From NCBI GenBank assembly GCA_030549175.1, contig JAUKUA010000004.1, positions 248,001-312,000 of the forward strand: a stretch of 64,000 bases of DNA, written 5' to 3'. Below the pieces are notes generated by a model, which saw only the letters and a program-made list of their open reading frames with translations, did not search any database and had not been told where the DNA came from. Of this stretch, positions 1 through 12,398 are shown piece after piece (the first letter of the stretch is position 1; each line of letters opens with the position of its first letter). The DNA comes from Lasiosphaeris hirsuta (Eukaryota > Ascomycota > Sordariomycetes > Sordariales > Lasiosphaeriaceae). The position numbers and the translations under genes were made by a program.

Positions 1-358
1 ATGAATTTACCAATCGCAAATCGCGCGGCCCATGCAAGACAGATGCATTGATGCTCGAAGCTTTAGAGAGCACTGGCAGGTGCATCGGCGACGGTTCACC
101 TGTAGCAGAAGGCGCCATCTTGATGGGATGATAGCGAGGGCGTGGGATGTGAGTGGGATGAAGTGGTGGGATAGTATGGGCTTGGCCAAGAGGCGACAGC
201 AACAACTTGGTGGGATTGGTCAAGGGGCGTCCCTGTGGGGTTAGGGCGTCCGGGAGCACAGCTGGGCGACTGGAGTCTTGTTCGGTTGTCGGTTGTTGGA
301 GGCGCTTTTGTGCGGCTCTGCTCGATGCCAGTGGGCGTGTTGGATGGTGATATGATCA

Positions 359-375
359 GGGGGGGGGGGGGGGGG
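359..375. repeat. Poly-G homopolymer (G17)
   Basis: An uninterrupted run of 17 G residues in intergenic DNA. Runs of this kind recur in the window (42165-42187, 46475-46496) and are likely length-variable and error-prone in sequencing. Confidence 0.9.
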
Positions 376-3300
376 CCAAGGAAGTGTAAAGAGGTTCAAT
401 GTCGAGCGGGTTAAGGACTTCTTGAGGGCGATGAGAGACGAGCTGTTCTTTTCCGCCTTTGCTTTCTCTGGGAAAATTCGAGGACGTGGCGAATTTTGTC
501 CAGGGGAGGAGGGGGCCAGGAATGGGAAGAGATGTAGCTGAGGCTGGTAGTGCTCGCAAGGAGGAAGGATAATGACCCGGACGAACCCCCACACTTAAGT
601 ATAATACCGTGGTTTCACCGCCATGATATGAATCACTGACGTGCTGGGATGTGTCAATCCGCGATGGACGCGGCCCGGGGTTGAGGAACCATGAGTGAGC
701 GGCGGAGGCAAAGATGGTTGCTTGGAGCCAAAGCATTGAGCTCTGGCAAGCTCACCAGTAAGACAACGACTAGTTATCTCTGCGATCGAAGAGGGCTAGG
801 GGCAATGCGATCCAGGACGAACAGGAGGGCCCCATAATCTCGGGAAAACATATGCAAGCAGGTTAGCGACGAGATAATCTTCGGCAGGACGAGCCATCAT
901 CCATGTCCATTGACGTTGGACGGCAGCATCGAGACAAGAGCTTCAGCCGGAGCCGGAGACAACCCGCATGCGCCAGGGAGCGCCAGAGAGCTCCACCGGC
1001 GCCACATCTGCGACTCTTGACGGCGCTAGACGTGGGACTGCTCTAGGACAGCGCCCTTGTCCTGCAGATACCGAGATGTGCCATGGGAGGCCCGCAGGCA
1101 AGAGCCACACGGGCTGGACGGGAGAGGTACCGCGCCTTGTTGAACGGGTGGTCGAGTGCAACAGAGCAGATCATTGGGGGGACAAAAGGGGGGGGGTCAT
1201 TCAGGCCAGTCCTGATGCGATCCGGGGCTTCTTGAGGCGAGGGTCTTTCCACTCCGGGCACCGTCAAGCCGTGTAGGTGGAGCTATGGTGATGGCAAACC
1301 GCTCGAGAAATTATGTGCTTTCCGAGAAGGGCTCGAGCTTGAGAGCTGCGGGTGCCGGGATCGCGATGCGCTCGGTATGATGCCTGCCTTCCATGCAGCA
1401 ACCATGCATGGCCTGTGCTGTTAGCTCGGGAAGAGGGGGACCTGGAGGGGGGACCTGGAGGGGGTAAGGGGGGTAAGGGGGGAGTACGAGACAGATGTAG
1501 ATGCATGTACCCAACGTCCCAACCTACCGCATTGGAGGTGGGTGGACGTAGACGGGTGTGGATGTGGATGTGTATGTGCTAGTGCCCGTTGGTTGTGCTC
1601 AGGCCATCCATGGTCCACCCATCACCAGACATGGATCGCAAGCCTGGCGAGACGGCACGAACGGTAGGCTGTCCTAGAGCTGCCAATAGGCTACCGTGGG
1701 CCGTTGGGGGGAGAGACAGAGAGCTTGGGGTTAGAAGTGGACGAGGACCATCGGAGAAATGGTGAGACAGAGGCAAAAGGAGGCAAAGCAATATCAGACG
1801 GAACGACTGCGACCACTCCCGGCTGCTGAAATGGGGCCGGGATATGGCGATGTATGCAGCAACCACCTGCCGTCCCATGGCAGATGCGGCCTGTTGTCTT
1901 TTTTGTTCTTCTCGACTCTTTTCGCCCGCGCGCTTTTTGACGACGAGTCAGCCCAGGCCAAAGAGGGTGTGGAATGATATCGTAACCTCTAATACGTCGT
2001 TTCTCGATCGCGGGGCACCTATCGCATGCCGTGTCTTCGTGCCTAGGCAGTGAGGTCTCGACGGCCCGGCGGGGAGGGGGAGGGGCGGGTATTCAGGACA
2101 CTGGACATTGCCAGCGAGGAGGGTTACATGGGGGGACCAGGGACCCAGGACACAGGGACAGAAAAGAGACTGAGAGGATGGGAGGGTGTGTGTGGGGATC
2201 ACTGTTCGCACCTACGCCCTCTGAATGGTGTCGCGCCGATGACGACGGGCAAGCGACAGAAGACTCAATGGAAGCGAAAAGGAACCTAAGGCGAGGAAAA
2301 TTAATAAAGGGCTTAGCCATGAACCGGGGACGAAACGAAGCGCAGTGCGCAAGGCAGCACGCGGTGCGTAGTGGCACTTGCCATCGGCACCGAGTGCTAC
2401 GCATACAGGCAAAAGAAGATGGAAGGCACGATCTTGTGGATCTTGTGGTGCACAGAAGGAAAAAAGTGGCTCGCGGGCAGATTCGTCGGATTCGGTCGAT
2501 TTGGTCAATTTGGCGGCTCCCCACGCTGAAAACGGCCCAGATGGGCCAGGGTCAGCAGAAAAAGGAATGTGCGATGGTGTCACCTACCATCTGAACCACT
2601 GGAGGGAGCCGCCGTCACGCCTCTTTCGGCAACCGTTTGCAACCTCAACTCTAAGTCGACTTCACGCTCTGCGCCATTCAGCAGCCTGCCCCAGCACCCG
2701 GGGCAGCACTCAGCACCTCCATCAGTCAGACAGACTCAGACGCAGCCCTCGACGCAGCCCTCTAAGACAGCCCCCTCCAGATCCCTGGGGCCCTGGGGGG
2801 TACATCCAGACATGTGTCCCAGGTCCCCCAGATCTCGATTTCCCACAGCTCCGCCCACCCACCATCCCTCGCTGATGCACGCCGCCGAGACCGCTCTTTG
2901 CTCGTGTTCCTTCTCCCACCGACCCCGTCCACTGAGGTCGCTGTGTTACAAAGAGCTGACAGCGCCGTAGTCTGGCGCCATGGGCTCCCGCGCTTTCTCG
3001 TTGCTGCACTGCTGCTCCGCCGCTCGTGCTTGGTCCCACAGGACGGGGTTGCACCACCTCCCCCCATCTTTGGCGCACCCAGGCGCATCCTGGCGCCGCC
3101 TACTGGCTCTTGGATGGGTAGCACAGCGGATGCCCGCCCACAGAGGGAAGCCACTCGGGTGCCACCCCCATCCCAGCTTTTTCCTCTGGCCCTTGACATA
3201 CTCGCGTAGCCCAGGCATTTCGAATCCTTCTCCAGACGACCGTCCAACACAGCAGTAGCAACACGGCCTCCCGGTTTCTCCCTTTCGAGGTATCTAATCC

Positions 3301-5671
3301 ATATCCCTTACGGGAAAGCAGTTGTCGTTAACTGACTGTGACAGGTTTGCCTCGCTGACGGCTCCTCAGTGGCTCGAGATCCCCCATGAAGCAACCCCAA
3401 CTACAACCCCACATGTTGTCAACCCCAGCCTTGGAAAAAAGGCCCGTTGAGCTTCGAAGCGGCCCGGCAGTGGACTGGCCGAGAAGATCTTCGACACCCA
3501 CCAGCGCCCCTCTCTGCTGCGACGCTGGTCCCTCGCGAACGACCGTTTGTGGAACCCCCGGAATTAGAAACTCCCCCCTAAATTCAAATGGACACAAGCT
3601 CATAACCCAAGAATGACGAATCACTGCCGAGCACAGACCCAGACAGGCGCGGGCAATCTGTCTGTCAGGAACCAGAACATGCCAACCGGGGGTCAATTCA
3701 CTTGACATGCACCTCCATTTTGCCGGCCCTATGGCGAAACATGTGCACATGGCAAGACAGGGGTTTTCTGTCGCCGCGTACAGATTCTTAACCATCTTCT
3801 CCCATCCACCCCTCCCACCTCCAACGGAGAGCCAGGTCATTGGCCCAAGCAGCAGAGCTCGGGCACAGTCAACTCTGGTTACTGTGGCCAGCGCGCTTCT
3901 GGCCCGTCCGCGTCGTCCAGGCCAAAGCGCGGCGCCGCTAGGTGTGTTGCTCCTGTAATGTGATCCTCCCGGCACCTTGCAAGAATTTTCCGGAATATTG
4001 GAGTCGAGCCGTGTGGGCAGTGGGATGGATGGTGGGGAGGTCTGCCCAAAGAAAGACCCTGCGGCCTGGGCAGCGGCCAAGCCTGTTTTGGGGGTCCGTC
4101 TCATCCTGCCGTCACGAAAAGGAAGCTCTTATCGACACAAGATTCGTGCCAGCATAGCAGTGACCTAGCGACTGCCGGCGATCGATGACGCCCCGTGGAG
4201 GTTGGCCGCGCTGCACCAGTTTCTGATAACGGGGGGTAAGTCCGTCGTGCCTTATCAGGCCATCACCAAGCAAAGCCGTCCATGGGATTCCATCCTCTAA
4301 CCCGCGTCTCGAGACAGTACTTCCCCTCTAATATTTCTGGCCAGCGATGGCGGTCGGGACGTGGCCAATCACCGACGCGCCAGGGGCTCTCGGACGACGC
4401 GGTTGGAGAAAATTGGAGTCGGGCACGGCGGTCGGATGGCGGCTCATTTAAAGAAAAGAAACAGTCCGGGCTACCCCCGGCCCCGTGATTCCCCCCTTCC
4501 ACAAACGAAACGGGTGCTAGGTGGAGCCGCTGGGGCTTCCGGTTCAGAGGCTGGAGAGTGAAACTCGTTTCCAGAAATAATTGCCAAAATACTTGTCGCT
4601 ACCTGCACAACCCTGGCCTGTCACGGGCGGACGGAGCCGGCGGATAGCACAGCTTCTAGCTACGTACCATACACTCGATCAGAGGGAAACTCGCTCGGGC
4701 TGGCATGCCACGTCGCACAGTCGTAACCTCTAGATTTCTCAGAGGAAGACTCGATGGGGAAACCCGGGCCCTGTCGCGGCGTAGAGCAGGCGTCTATCTA
4801 TCCCGTCAAAGACTCAAATAGTCGTTATCTTTGCTGCCCATGGATACAGACGGGAGGTTCGGCGTCTCCCAGGCTAATGCCTACCTTAGGCCCAGGCTCA
4901 CACATGGCTTGCATCTGGCGTCGCCCCTCTGCATATTACTTACAGACACCCCAACTCGCCGGCGTCGACCCCTGCCCGGGATACGATCGATTGTCCCACG
5001 AGCTCTCGATTCCAGGACCATTTTTCCTTGTCGCACAGCACCACTCGGCCACCCTTTTCGATAACAGGAGCAGGGCCTAGTTGGTGCAAAATCAACGGTG
5101 CCGTGTTAGTGGGATGACGCAATGCACAAATCGGCCGAATAGGAGCCCATCGAGAAGGCAACGCTCAGTTCGAATCTTTGGCGTGGTGAGTGAGCCCCCA
5201 TCATCTCGAGCCTTCTTAGTACTTTCGTCGCATCGGGACATCTTGGGCCGCGCGTATTGCCCATCGGCAGCGGAGATTTTGCCAGTGTAGTTTGGCAACT
5301 TGTGCCGTCGTACCGGCGAGCTTCGGGGTTGTTTCCAAACAGAGCAAGGTTACTTTGCGCTCGAGGTCGATTGCCTGCGGGAGCGCTTCCGGCTCCAGCG
5401 CCAAGTATCCGATAACTCTACTCCGCCCGGAACCGCCTGACAGCACAGCTCAGCACGCCGCCGCAAGCGGGCGTTCTAGACAATCATTGCTTTCGAATGG
5501 GGCTCAGCTTCCTCATTAGTTGTTGGGACGGCAAGTCGTTTCCCCGAGGACTCGGACCTGATAACCTGGTTTCTGCACCGCCTTGTTGTCATAAGCTTAG
5601 TAGTACTCGTAGTAGTACGGGGGTGCGTGGTTCATCACGCTTCGCTACCGTAAAACAAGCCGCAGAATAAG

Positions 5672-5741
5672 GCGGTCTGAGGTATGCGGTCTGCGGTCTG
5701 CGGTCAACGGCCAACGGTCTGTGGTCTACGGTCTACGGTCT
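5672..5741. repeat. Heptamer minisatellite, 10 units of consensus RCGGTCT
   Basis: Ten consecutive 7-bp units occupy exactly 70 bp. Five match RCGGTCT exactly with G or A first, and the others differ at one or more bases (for example GTGGTCT, ACGGCCA, GAGGTAT). The array is in noncoding DNA and may be a length-polymorphic locus. Confidence 0.85.
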
Positions 5742-6307
5742 GATAGCCGAGCAACACACAGGTTGAAAGATCCAACCCCAATCCAAGGTGAGTGCAAGGG
5801 ATGTAGCCCCGAGCCAGGACCAGGTCAAGGCCAATGCTACTCCCACTACCCACGGAATCTTTCGCCGATAGACCCCCAATGCGGGTAAGACAACACCGGG
5901 ATACCAAGCCTGCATTTGTCGCCGCATGGCCGCAGCCGATGGGTCTGCAGTCACTCCCGGTTGTCGGCTTCCTCTTTGCTCTCCCTGTCTACAAGTCGAT
6001 GTATCTGTGACGTTTCTTCCGCTGGGCGCCGCCAACGGCCCATCTACCGAGACGATCACAACGCGGCTTGAAGGGAGGCGGTGAGCCAGCGCGGAGTATT
6101 GAAACAGTACATTGCAGCTTTCAGCTTCCGGCATGAGGTAGATCCATGCGCACACGGCACCAGCAACAACAGCAGCAAGCAGCGGCGGCGGCAGGTGGGA
6201 AAGGCGGGGGGGGGGCAGCGGCGGTGGCGGTGGCGGTTGGCTGACGGCTCCAACGCCAACAACCTTGAGGGCCAACCTTGAGGGCCGGCACCGGGCTCCC
6301 GAGACTC

Positions 6308-6331
6308 GGCCCCTAGGGGCCCCTAGGGGCC
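6308..6331. repeat. 24-bp perfect palindrome with nested CCTAGG
   Basis: The sequence reads the same on both strands over 24 bp and contains two CCCCTAGGGG cores. A 13-bp direct duplication (caaccttgagggc) lies about 30 bp upstream. No protein-binding role can be assigned; it may simply be a cruciform-prone, slippage-generated sequence. Confidence 0.75.
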
Positions 6332-6997
6332 CCATGCTAGCTAAGCTATCCTAGCGGAAGCCTTGCATGTCTACTGCTCGTTTGCCTTGCTTGACTACAC
6401 TACTAACCGTGACCTGCTGCTGGGCAGGCATTCCTTTTCCTCCCCACGACGGGACGGTGCCCCGGAACTCGAGCCGTTTGGTTGGGGGTCAGATGGGGGA
6501 ATGGTCTCAGTCTGAGACCTACATACCACTATCTGTACACTACAGTACAGTAGTGTAGAGGGGAGGGGGGGGAGGGGGGTTCCTAGCAGGGCTAGGTGTA
6601 TACGAAACTATGCGCGGTACGTGTGGGAGGGGCGGAAGGCGAGCTCCCAAATGGGTAGGCGGTCTGTATGTATGTACATGGACGATCATACAACATGACC
6701 TCATGCCAAACAAAATAGAACACCCTTTTTCTTTGAGAGAGCGTCAGCGTTGCACTGCGGCAAAGGAGTGAGTGCACAAGAGATCATGGTGTTAAATTCC
6801 GCATCCTAGACGTTCCAGAATTGATTTTTCAATGCCTCGTCTGGGAATTTAGCAGACGCACGACATGGGGCCAGGCAGAAAGAAAAAAAAAAAAAGGTAA
6901 ATGTTAAGGCTTTCCTCATTCAAGCAAGTCGTGCAGAGGGGGACCAAAAGGCTCAAGCTTCCGCTCCCCCGCCTCGTCTCTCCCGTTCCCTCGTTGT

Positions 6998-8992
6998 CTA
7001 AAAGGTGCTAGTCGCTAAACGACTAGCCGCGTTCCTGGCGTCCACACGGTCCTCGTCATCCTCCTCCGCAACACCAGGCAAAGCCCCCGCGCGCGCTCCG
7101 CTGAGGGCTCTGGCGCGGGCGCCCTGCTCTCCGCCCTCGTCGCCCTCACCATCGTCGTCGCCGACACCTCCCACCAAGCTGCCCGAGACGCTGCGGTTGA
7201 GCGTGTCGATGCGGCGCGGGACGCCGCTCCAGGCGTCACCCTTGGGGCCCTGCGAGGCAGCTAGGCTGGCACGGCGCACTGTCGGGTGGCTCTCGCGGCC
7301 GAGGCGGCTGAGGCCGCCGCTGGCGTCGATGGCGCGGATATCGGGGCGGACGCTCTCGAGCAGGGCGAGGGTGCGGCGCTCGGCCTCGATCTCGCGTAGC
7401 ACGTACTCTCGCACACTGAGGCGGAGGTCGGCGGCGGTGCGGGCGAACCACTTGCGGCGCTCGTGGACGAGGTTGTGGGTCACGCGCGTCGTCTTCTCAA
7501 AGAGGCCCTGCTCGACGTGTCGTGCCTCGTCAAGGCTGGCGATGGCCTCGTCCACCTTTTCGCGGCGCACGTTGGAGCTCGCCTTTAGTCGGTCGGCTGC
7601 GTTGAGCCGGCTGCGCGAGTGTTCCTGGGCCTGGATGAACTCGCGAATGAGGATCTGCCGGTTCGTCAGGGTTTCCTTGACGATGAAAGCATCTTGCGAG
7701 TGGTACTGAAACGGGTCGCCGATAGTCGTCGCCTCCGCCGTGGCTTGAGCCGCGTGGTAGTCGCCCACCATCTGGATCACCTTGCCGAGCTTACGGTAGG
7801 CGTTGGCGAGCCCCTGATGGAGTTCCTGTACGTTCATGGTGCCGAGCTTATTGCCAAAGTCAGCTTCCGCGAGACCCAGCCCTATAGTCCCTAGTAGTTA
7901 GCTTGCTGCCCATTTAAGTTTAGTGATGATGTTAACATACCCCTCCGTGACTTAACGAGCTTGTCGACCTTGTGCCCGGCGTCCATTGTGCCCAAGTAAA
8001 ACAACTTCACGATAGGACGGGCGTCCTGCAGCTCAGGTGTATCGTCGGGAGGCGGCGCGAACTGCTTGAGAATCTTCCGCCGCACACCCGTGGCAGGTTG
8101 CTTCTTCTTGACCACAGGACTATAACCAAAATCACTCTCAACAAACAATTGCATCTCATCGTCCTTGATTAGAGTCTCGCTGCTGCAAACGTAGTTGAGC
8201 CAACGCTGCATCAACGCCTTGACTCTGGCCTCGTCCTCGTCAGTGCCAGCCCCGGCAGAGGTCAGGGCGGGCGGCACGGCAGGGACAATGGCATCGGGGT
8301 TTGCCGAGATTAAATGCTCTGCGAGCTTGATAAACTCGGAGTGAAGACGACGGACATCGCGATATTGGGTGGTCCTGTACCTGGGAAGATTTGTCTGGCC
8401 CGGTCGTTAGCAAAAGATGCAGTCGTCTAGGAATGAAGTGAACTCATACATGCACATCAAATCGCAAAATGGGGTCCTTGCGCCCCGTCCTTTCAAGTCC
8501 GGTGATCTTGGCTTGTAGCTTGAGCTGCGGCTGCGGTCGCCGGGCCTGCTGTTGTGTCTGCTGGGGGAGGTGTTGTTGCTGGGGCAGTGGTGGCTGCGCA
8601 TGATTTCCGGCAGGTTGTCCCAACTGATGCGGCGGCAGCTGGTTGTGGGGAGGCGGCGGCGGCCCTTGGTCTCCTGCCAGATAGCCTTCAAGGCCCTCGG
8701 GCTGTTGTAGGGCGGCGCCGAATCGCGACTCGTCTGGGAGAGACTCGGGGGCGGAGACTGTGCTGGCCGTGCTTGGGCGTAGGAACTCGGGTTCGGCTGG
8801 ACCAAAGCCGTCCTCGTCACTTATGCCGGTGCTCGAGCTTTGCGACGGATATTGGAAGGGAGGTGCCAGAGCATCCGCGGCAATGGCGCCAAAAGTGGTG
8901 CGGTTGTGCCGAGGCGACGAGGAGGGCGAGTTTCCCCATATGGAGTCCTCGGCAGGGTGGTCCGCGTCGTGTATTGATGCGCTGTAGTCCAT
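6998..8992 (-). CDS. vps17: Vps17-like PX-BAR sorting nexin (retromer)
   Basis: Predicted 629-residue sorting nexin of the retromer membrane-bending dimer (Vps5-Vps17), acting in endosome-to-Golgi retrieval. Exons read 8992-8450, 8394-7941 and 7890-6998, with introns of 55 and 50 bp (GTATGAG...CCAG and GTATGTT...CTAG, each with a CTAAC branch). Residues 1-150 are a Pro/Gln-rich disordered leader beginning MDYSASIHDADHP. A PX domain follows at roughly 155-290; the first intron falls inside it and joins RFDVH to TNLPRYRTTQ, with RRLHSEF after that. A helical BAR domain (about 330-590) includes LHQGLANAYRKLGKVIQ. The PPxxPxK-type lipid loop reads AVPPALTSAG and lacks the usual Lys, as Vps17-type PX domains often do (inference). 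The start has A at -3 and G at +4. The gene diverges from mef2. Confidence 0.93.
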
Positions 8993-9751
8993 GGTTGAGG
9001 ATTCGGATGGTATTCGATGGGGAGAGGAGCTTTGCGTGGCAGAATGACGTTCTATTTCGCGGGCTCAACGGGGACCCTCTTCGCGATTGTGGTTGTGTTG
9101 TCTGCTAAAGAGCTTGGCTGACTAGCTCGCCATTATCGAGTGGGGTGTCTATGCGTTTGGGTCGTCAGGGTGGCTGCTCAATCGTGCGAGATGCGCGGCT
9201 CGTTGCTCGTCGGTGGTTGCTCGTTGGTGGCGGACGATGCTAGTTCCGTGTGCTTCCGGGTCGGCAGGTAACTGCTGGTGTTGCCGAGGTGTGCTCCGCA
9301 TCACCACTTGCCGTCCACTGATCGCTTGACAATCTGGTGCGGCGGTGCGCCTGCCTGCTGCCCGCCTGCTGCCCGCCTGCCTCAGCCCTTCAACCCTGCC
9401 AACGATAGCTGGTGCCACATGTTGTTGCCCCACTAGGTTGGTTTGCTCGTTTGTGCACGGACCATCAGCTGAGCTGTGGCGCGAGCTCCAATTGATGAGC
9501 TCGCTGCGTGTTTCAAAAAGCTGCTACCTTACCTTACCTAGGTGGAGTGGTGCTCTGCTCTGAGCTCCAGCTTCCATCCTGACCACCTGATGGTCAGACG
9601 ACTTGCTACTTGTCGATTGAGCTTCCGACGGTTATGTTTGTATTTGTTTTCATCTGACGGATTTATTAGCTGAGTTCTGTCTTGATGCAGTGTCAATTGG
9701 TGTCTGCATCGCCAGACTGAAGCTTTATTTGTTGCCTTTTCAGCCCCCGTG
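8993..9751. promoter_or_regulatory. Divergent vps17/mef2 promoter region
   Basis: A 759-bp spacer separates the two divergent start codons and must hold both promoters. Just upstream of the mef2 ATG, a pyrimidine-rich stretch ending TTTTCAG (to 9743) resembles a 3' splice site, so a 5'-leader intron is possible. I see no other recognisable regulatory element. Confidence 0.6.
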
Positions 9752-12398
9752 ATGCCTCTGACGGCACCCCCTCGCGGATGCCGCTCCGGGCAAAGCGCTC
9801 AGCTGCTTGGTTTCCTCGGGCTACAGGCCCCCCGCCGGGTGCCTTTTCGGACCCAGGTCCTCCTGCGCTACTCCGTCGTGAGAAAAGCCCATACTGAGCA
9901 CTTGCCTCACGATACCAAAACCGACAGTATCCGCAACATCGGCATCATTGCCCATGTCGATGCAGTGCGTAGCGGCCCTCGCTTCCTTGTGGCCCCAGCA
10001 CTGACAATCCCCAGGGCAAAACGACCACCACAGAGCGCATGCTCTACCACAGCGGGCGCACCCGCCATATCGGAAGTATGGTTGTACTCTAGGAATCCTA
10101 CTCATCCGGCTACTGACCCCGAGGGAAGATGTCGACCATGGCAATACTACCACCGACTTCCTCCCCATGGAGCGGGAGCGTGGCATCACCATCCAGTCGG
10201 CTGCCATCACCTTCCTCTGGCCACCAAAGTCCACGACATCACCGGGGCAGGAGCCCAAGACCATCAATCTCATAGACACGCCAGGCCATCAGGATTTCCG
10301 GTACGAGGTTGATCGCTGTCTACCCATCCTTGACGGCGCTGTCTGCATTCTCGACTCTGTAAAGGGCGTTGAGACCCACACGGAGAGAGTCTGGCAATCA
10401 GCCCAGCTCTCCAAAATCCCACGTCTGATTTTTGTCAACAAGCTTGACCGCGATGGTGCCTCATTCAAACGCTCTGTGATGGAGGCTGCCGCGAGGCTCA
10501 AGACATGGCCTCTCCTGTGCCAGATCCCTTGGTGGAACAAGGATGAGTTTGTCGGCGTCATTGACGTTATCAACGAGGTTGGCATTAGGTTCTCGAGCAC
10601 CGGAGTCATGACCCATGCCAACTGGGACAACATTGCCAAGGACAGCCCCGATCTCCAGGCCGAAATGGACACTGCCCGTCTTCGTCTCGTAGAGATCCTC
10701 TCGGAACATGACGATGCCATCATGGAAGAATTTCTTGAACACGAGAAGGATGTGCCCGCTGCCTCGATCAAAAGGACCATCCGAAAGCTGATCATGGACG
10801 GGGAGGCTCGGTTCTCCCCTGTCTTTGCGGGGGCTAGTCTCCGTAACATTGGCGTTCAGCCGTTGTTGGATGCCGTCATTGACTACCTCCCGGATCCCTC
10901 TGACAGACCGGAGCTAGAGGTTCTAGTAGGCACCAAGACTTACAAGTTTGCCAAACTTCTCCAGACAGCCGCCAAGACGGGCCAACATACCGCTCAGCCG
11001 CCCATCGTGTCCCTTTCTCACGTATTCAAGGTCGTAGATGACCCTCGGCGTGGCATGATGAGTTTCGCGCGCGTGTATCATGGCGCCATCACCAAGAGTA
11101 GCCACATGTGGAATAGCCAAATCCATGGATACGAAAAGGCGCAGGGCATGATCCACGTTTCCGCCAATGATTATCACGATGTTCAACATATCAACACCGG
11201 GCACATTGGGGCCATGACGGGACTCAAATCCGCCCGAACTGGAGATACTTTAATTACATTCCCCGGCCACCCTGGCAAAACCGCCCCCGAGGCATTTAGG
11301 AACGTGCGCATCAAGGCCCTCGATACCCCCCCTGCAGTCGCCTTCATTTCCATCGAACCCTACTCGAAAACGGCGGGCACACAGCTGGAGGAGGCCCTCA
11401 GGAAGCTCTCGCGTGAGGATCCAAGCATCAGATGGAGCACGGATGAAAAGTCGGGCCAGCTAATCCTCTCTGGCATGGGGCTACTTCATCTCGAGATTGC
11501 AAAAGACCGTCTCACAACCCATTATAGAATTGACAAGAATTCTGCCATTTGGGGAGACATCGAGGTCGAGTATTCGGAGTGTATACTCTCCTCAAGCAAG
11601 CCTCAGCGAGCCCTGTTCGACCGGCCCCTCCGCGACAATGCTGGAAAGGCAGCCTGCACGGTCTCGTTGGACCCACTCGAAGCACACCACCACGAGACTC
11701 TTCTCGAGTCCAGCGTCGAGCGCAACGGCAACGTTATCCACATCGCCATCCCGCTCCCTGACAATGCGGACATCGACCGCCTCCCGTTTGATCCGGAACT
11801 TGTTCGTCAGCAGCTTCTCAATGGTGCTCTAGCTGGACTTTCCAGGGGACCGCGCAGAAGCGCACCTGTGCGCCGATGCCACGTCGACATCACCTTCGAC
11901 CCTGAAACCGACTTCTTCGGTCAAGCCTCCACCAGCGGACACATTACCAACGCGGCTCTGCACGCCGTCCGCGCCGCACTCAAGGAGGCGCACGCCAATG
12001 GGCAAGTAGGCATCCTTGAGCCGTTTGCCAATGTGCAGATTGAGTGCCCAGAGGAAGCCAGCAACGCGATCCAGCACGACCTCGCATCGGCCCGGGGTGG
12101 ACAAGTCACGGAGGTGCGCAAGCCTGACGACGATCTGGGGGCCGACGGCGGCATCGATCTTTCCAAGGTGTACGCGCCACCGGACCCGTATGATCAGATC
12201 CAGTCGCTACGAGGCCCCAAGAAGAACACGGTGCGCATGCTGCAGATTGTCGGCAAGGCGCCACTCAAAGAAATGATGAAGTATGACAGCCAGCTGAGGA
12301 GCATGACGGGCGGCCGGCACTCGCTGCAGCTGGATCCCGGCCCGTTGGAGCTCGTCACGGGGCCCAGGGAGAAGGCATTGGAGAATGGGGGCCAATGA
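9752..12398 (+). CDS. mef2: Mitochondrial ribosome-releasing factor 2 / elongation factor G2
   Basis: Predicted 847-residue translational GTPase of the mitochondrial EF-G2 (RRF2) type, which with RRF splits post-termination mitoribosomes. Exons are 9752-9964, 10015-10075 and 10129-12398. Intron 1 (50 bp, GTGCGT...CCAG) splits the P-loop between AHVDA and GKTTTTERML. Intron 2 (53 bp) ends in AAG and restores RHIGNVDHGNTTTDFLP. Later motifs are RERGITI (switch I), DTPGHQDF (G3) and NKLDRDGA (G4), followed by EF-G domains II-V; the C-terminal part includes MLQIVGKAPLKEMMKY. The first 60 residues are Arg-rich with few acids, fitting a mitochondrial presequence. The start is the ATG at 9752 (G at -3). 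Position 124 codons of the family core are preserved without frameshift. Confidence 0.93.

Larger units (their letters stand above)
1..6997. other. Gene-poor, GC-rich low-complexity region
   Basis: I see no gene I can support in this 7-kb stretch. Open frames exist on both strands (the longest is about 258 codons, on the minus strand at 3328-4104), but they lack family motifs and often begin at non-ATG codons. Their composition (Gly/Arg/Ser/Pro) is what GC-rich random DNA gives. The region holds G-rich tandem blocks (about 1430-1490), CT-rich leader-like sequence (about 2600-3330), a heptamer minisatellite and a short palindrome, listed separately. It could contain untranslated or non-coding transcripts that cannot be recognised from sequence alone. 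Confidence 0.5.

Noticed and set aside
3328..4104. 258-codon minus-strand open frame
   Set aside because: No family motif, Gly/Arg/Ser-rich composition and overlapping frames on both strands. In GC-rich DNA of this length such frames are expected by chance.
5150..5200. Possible tRNA T arm (cagttcgaatctttg)
   Set aside because: It contains ttcgaat, but the flanking bases do not pair and no acceptor or D arm is present.
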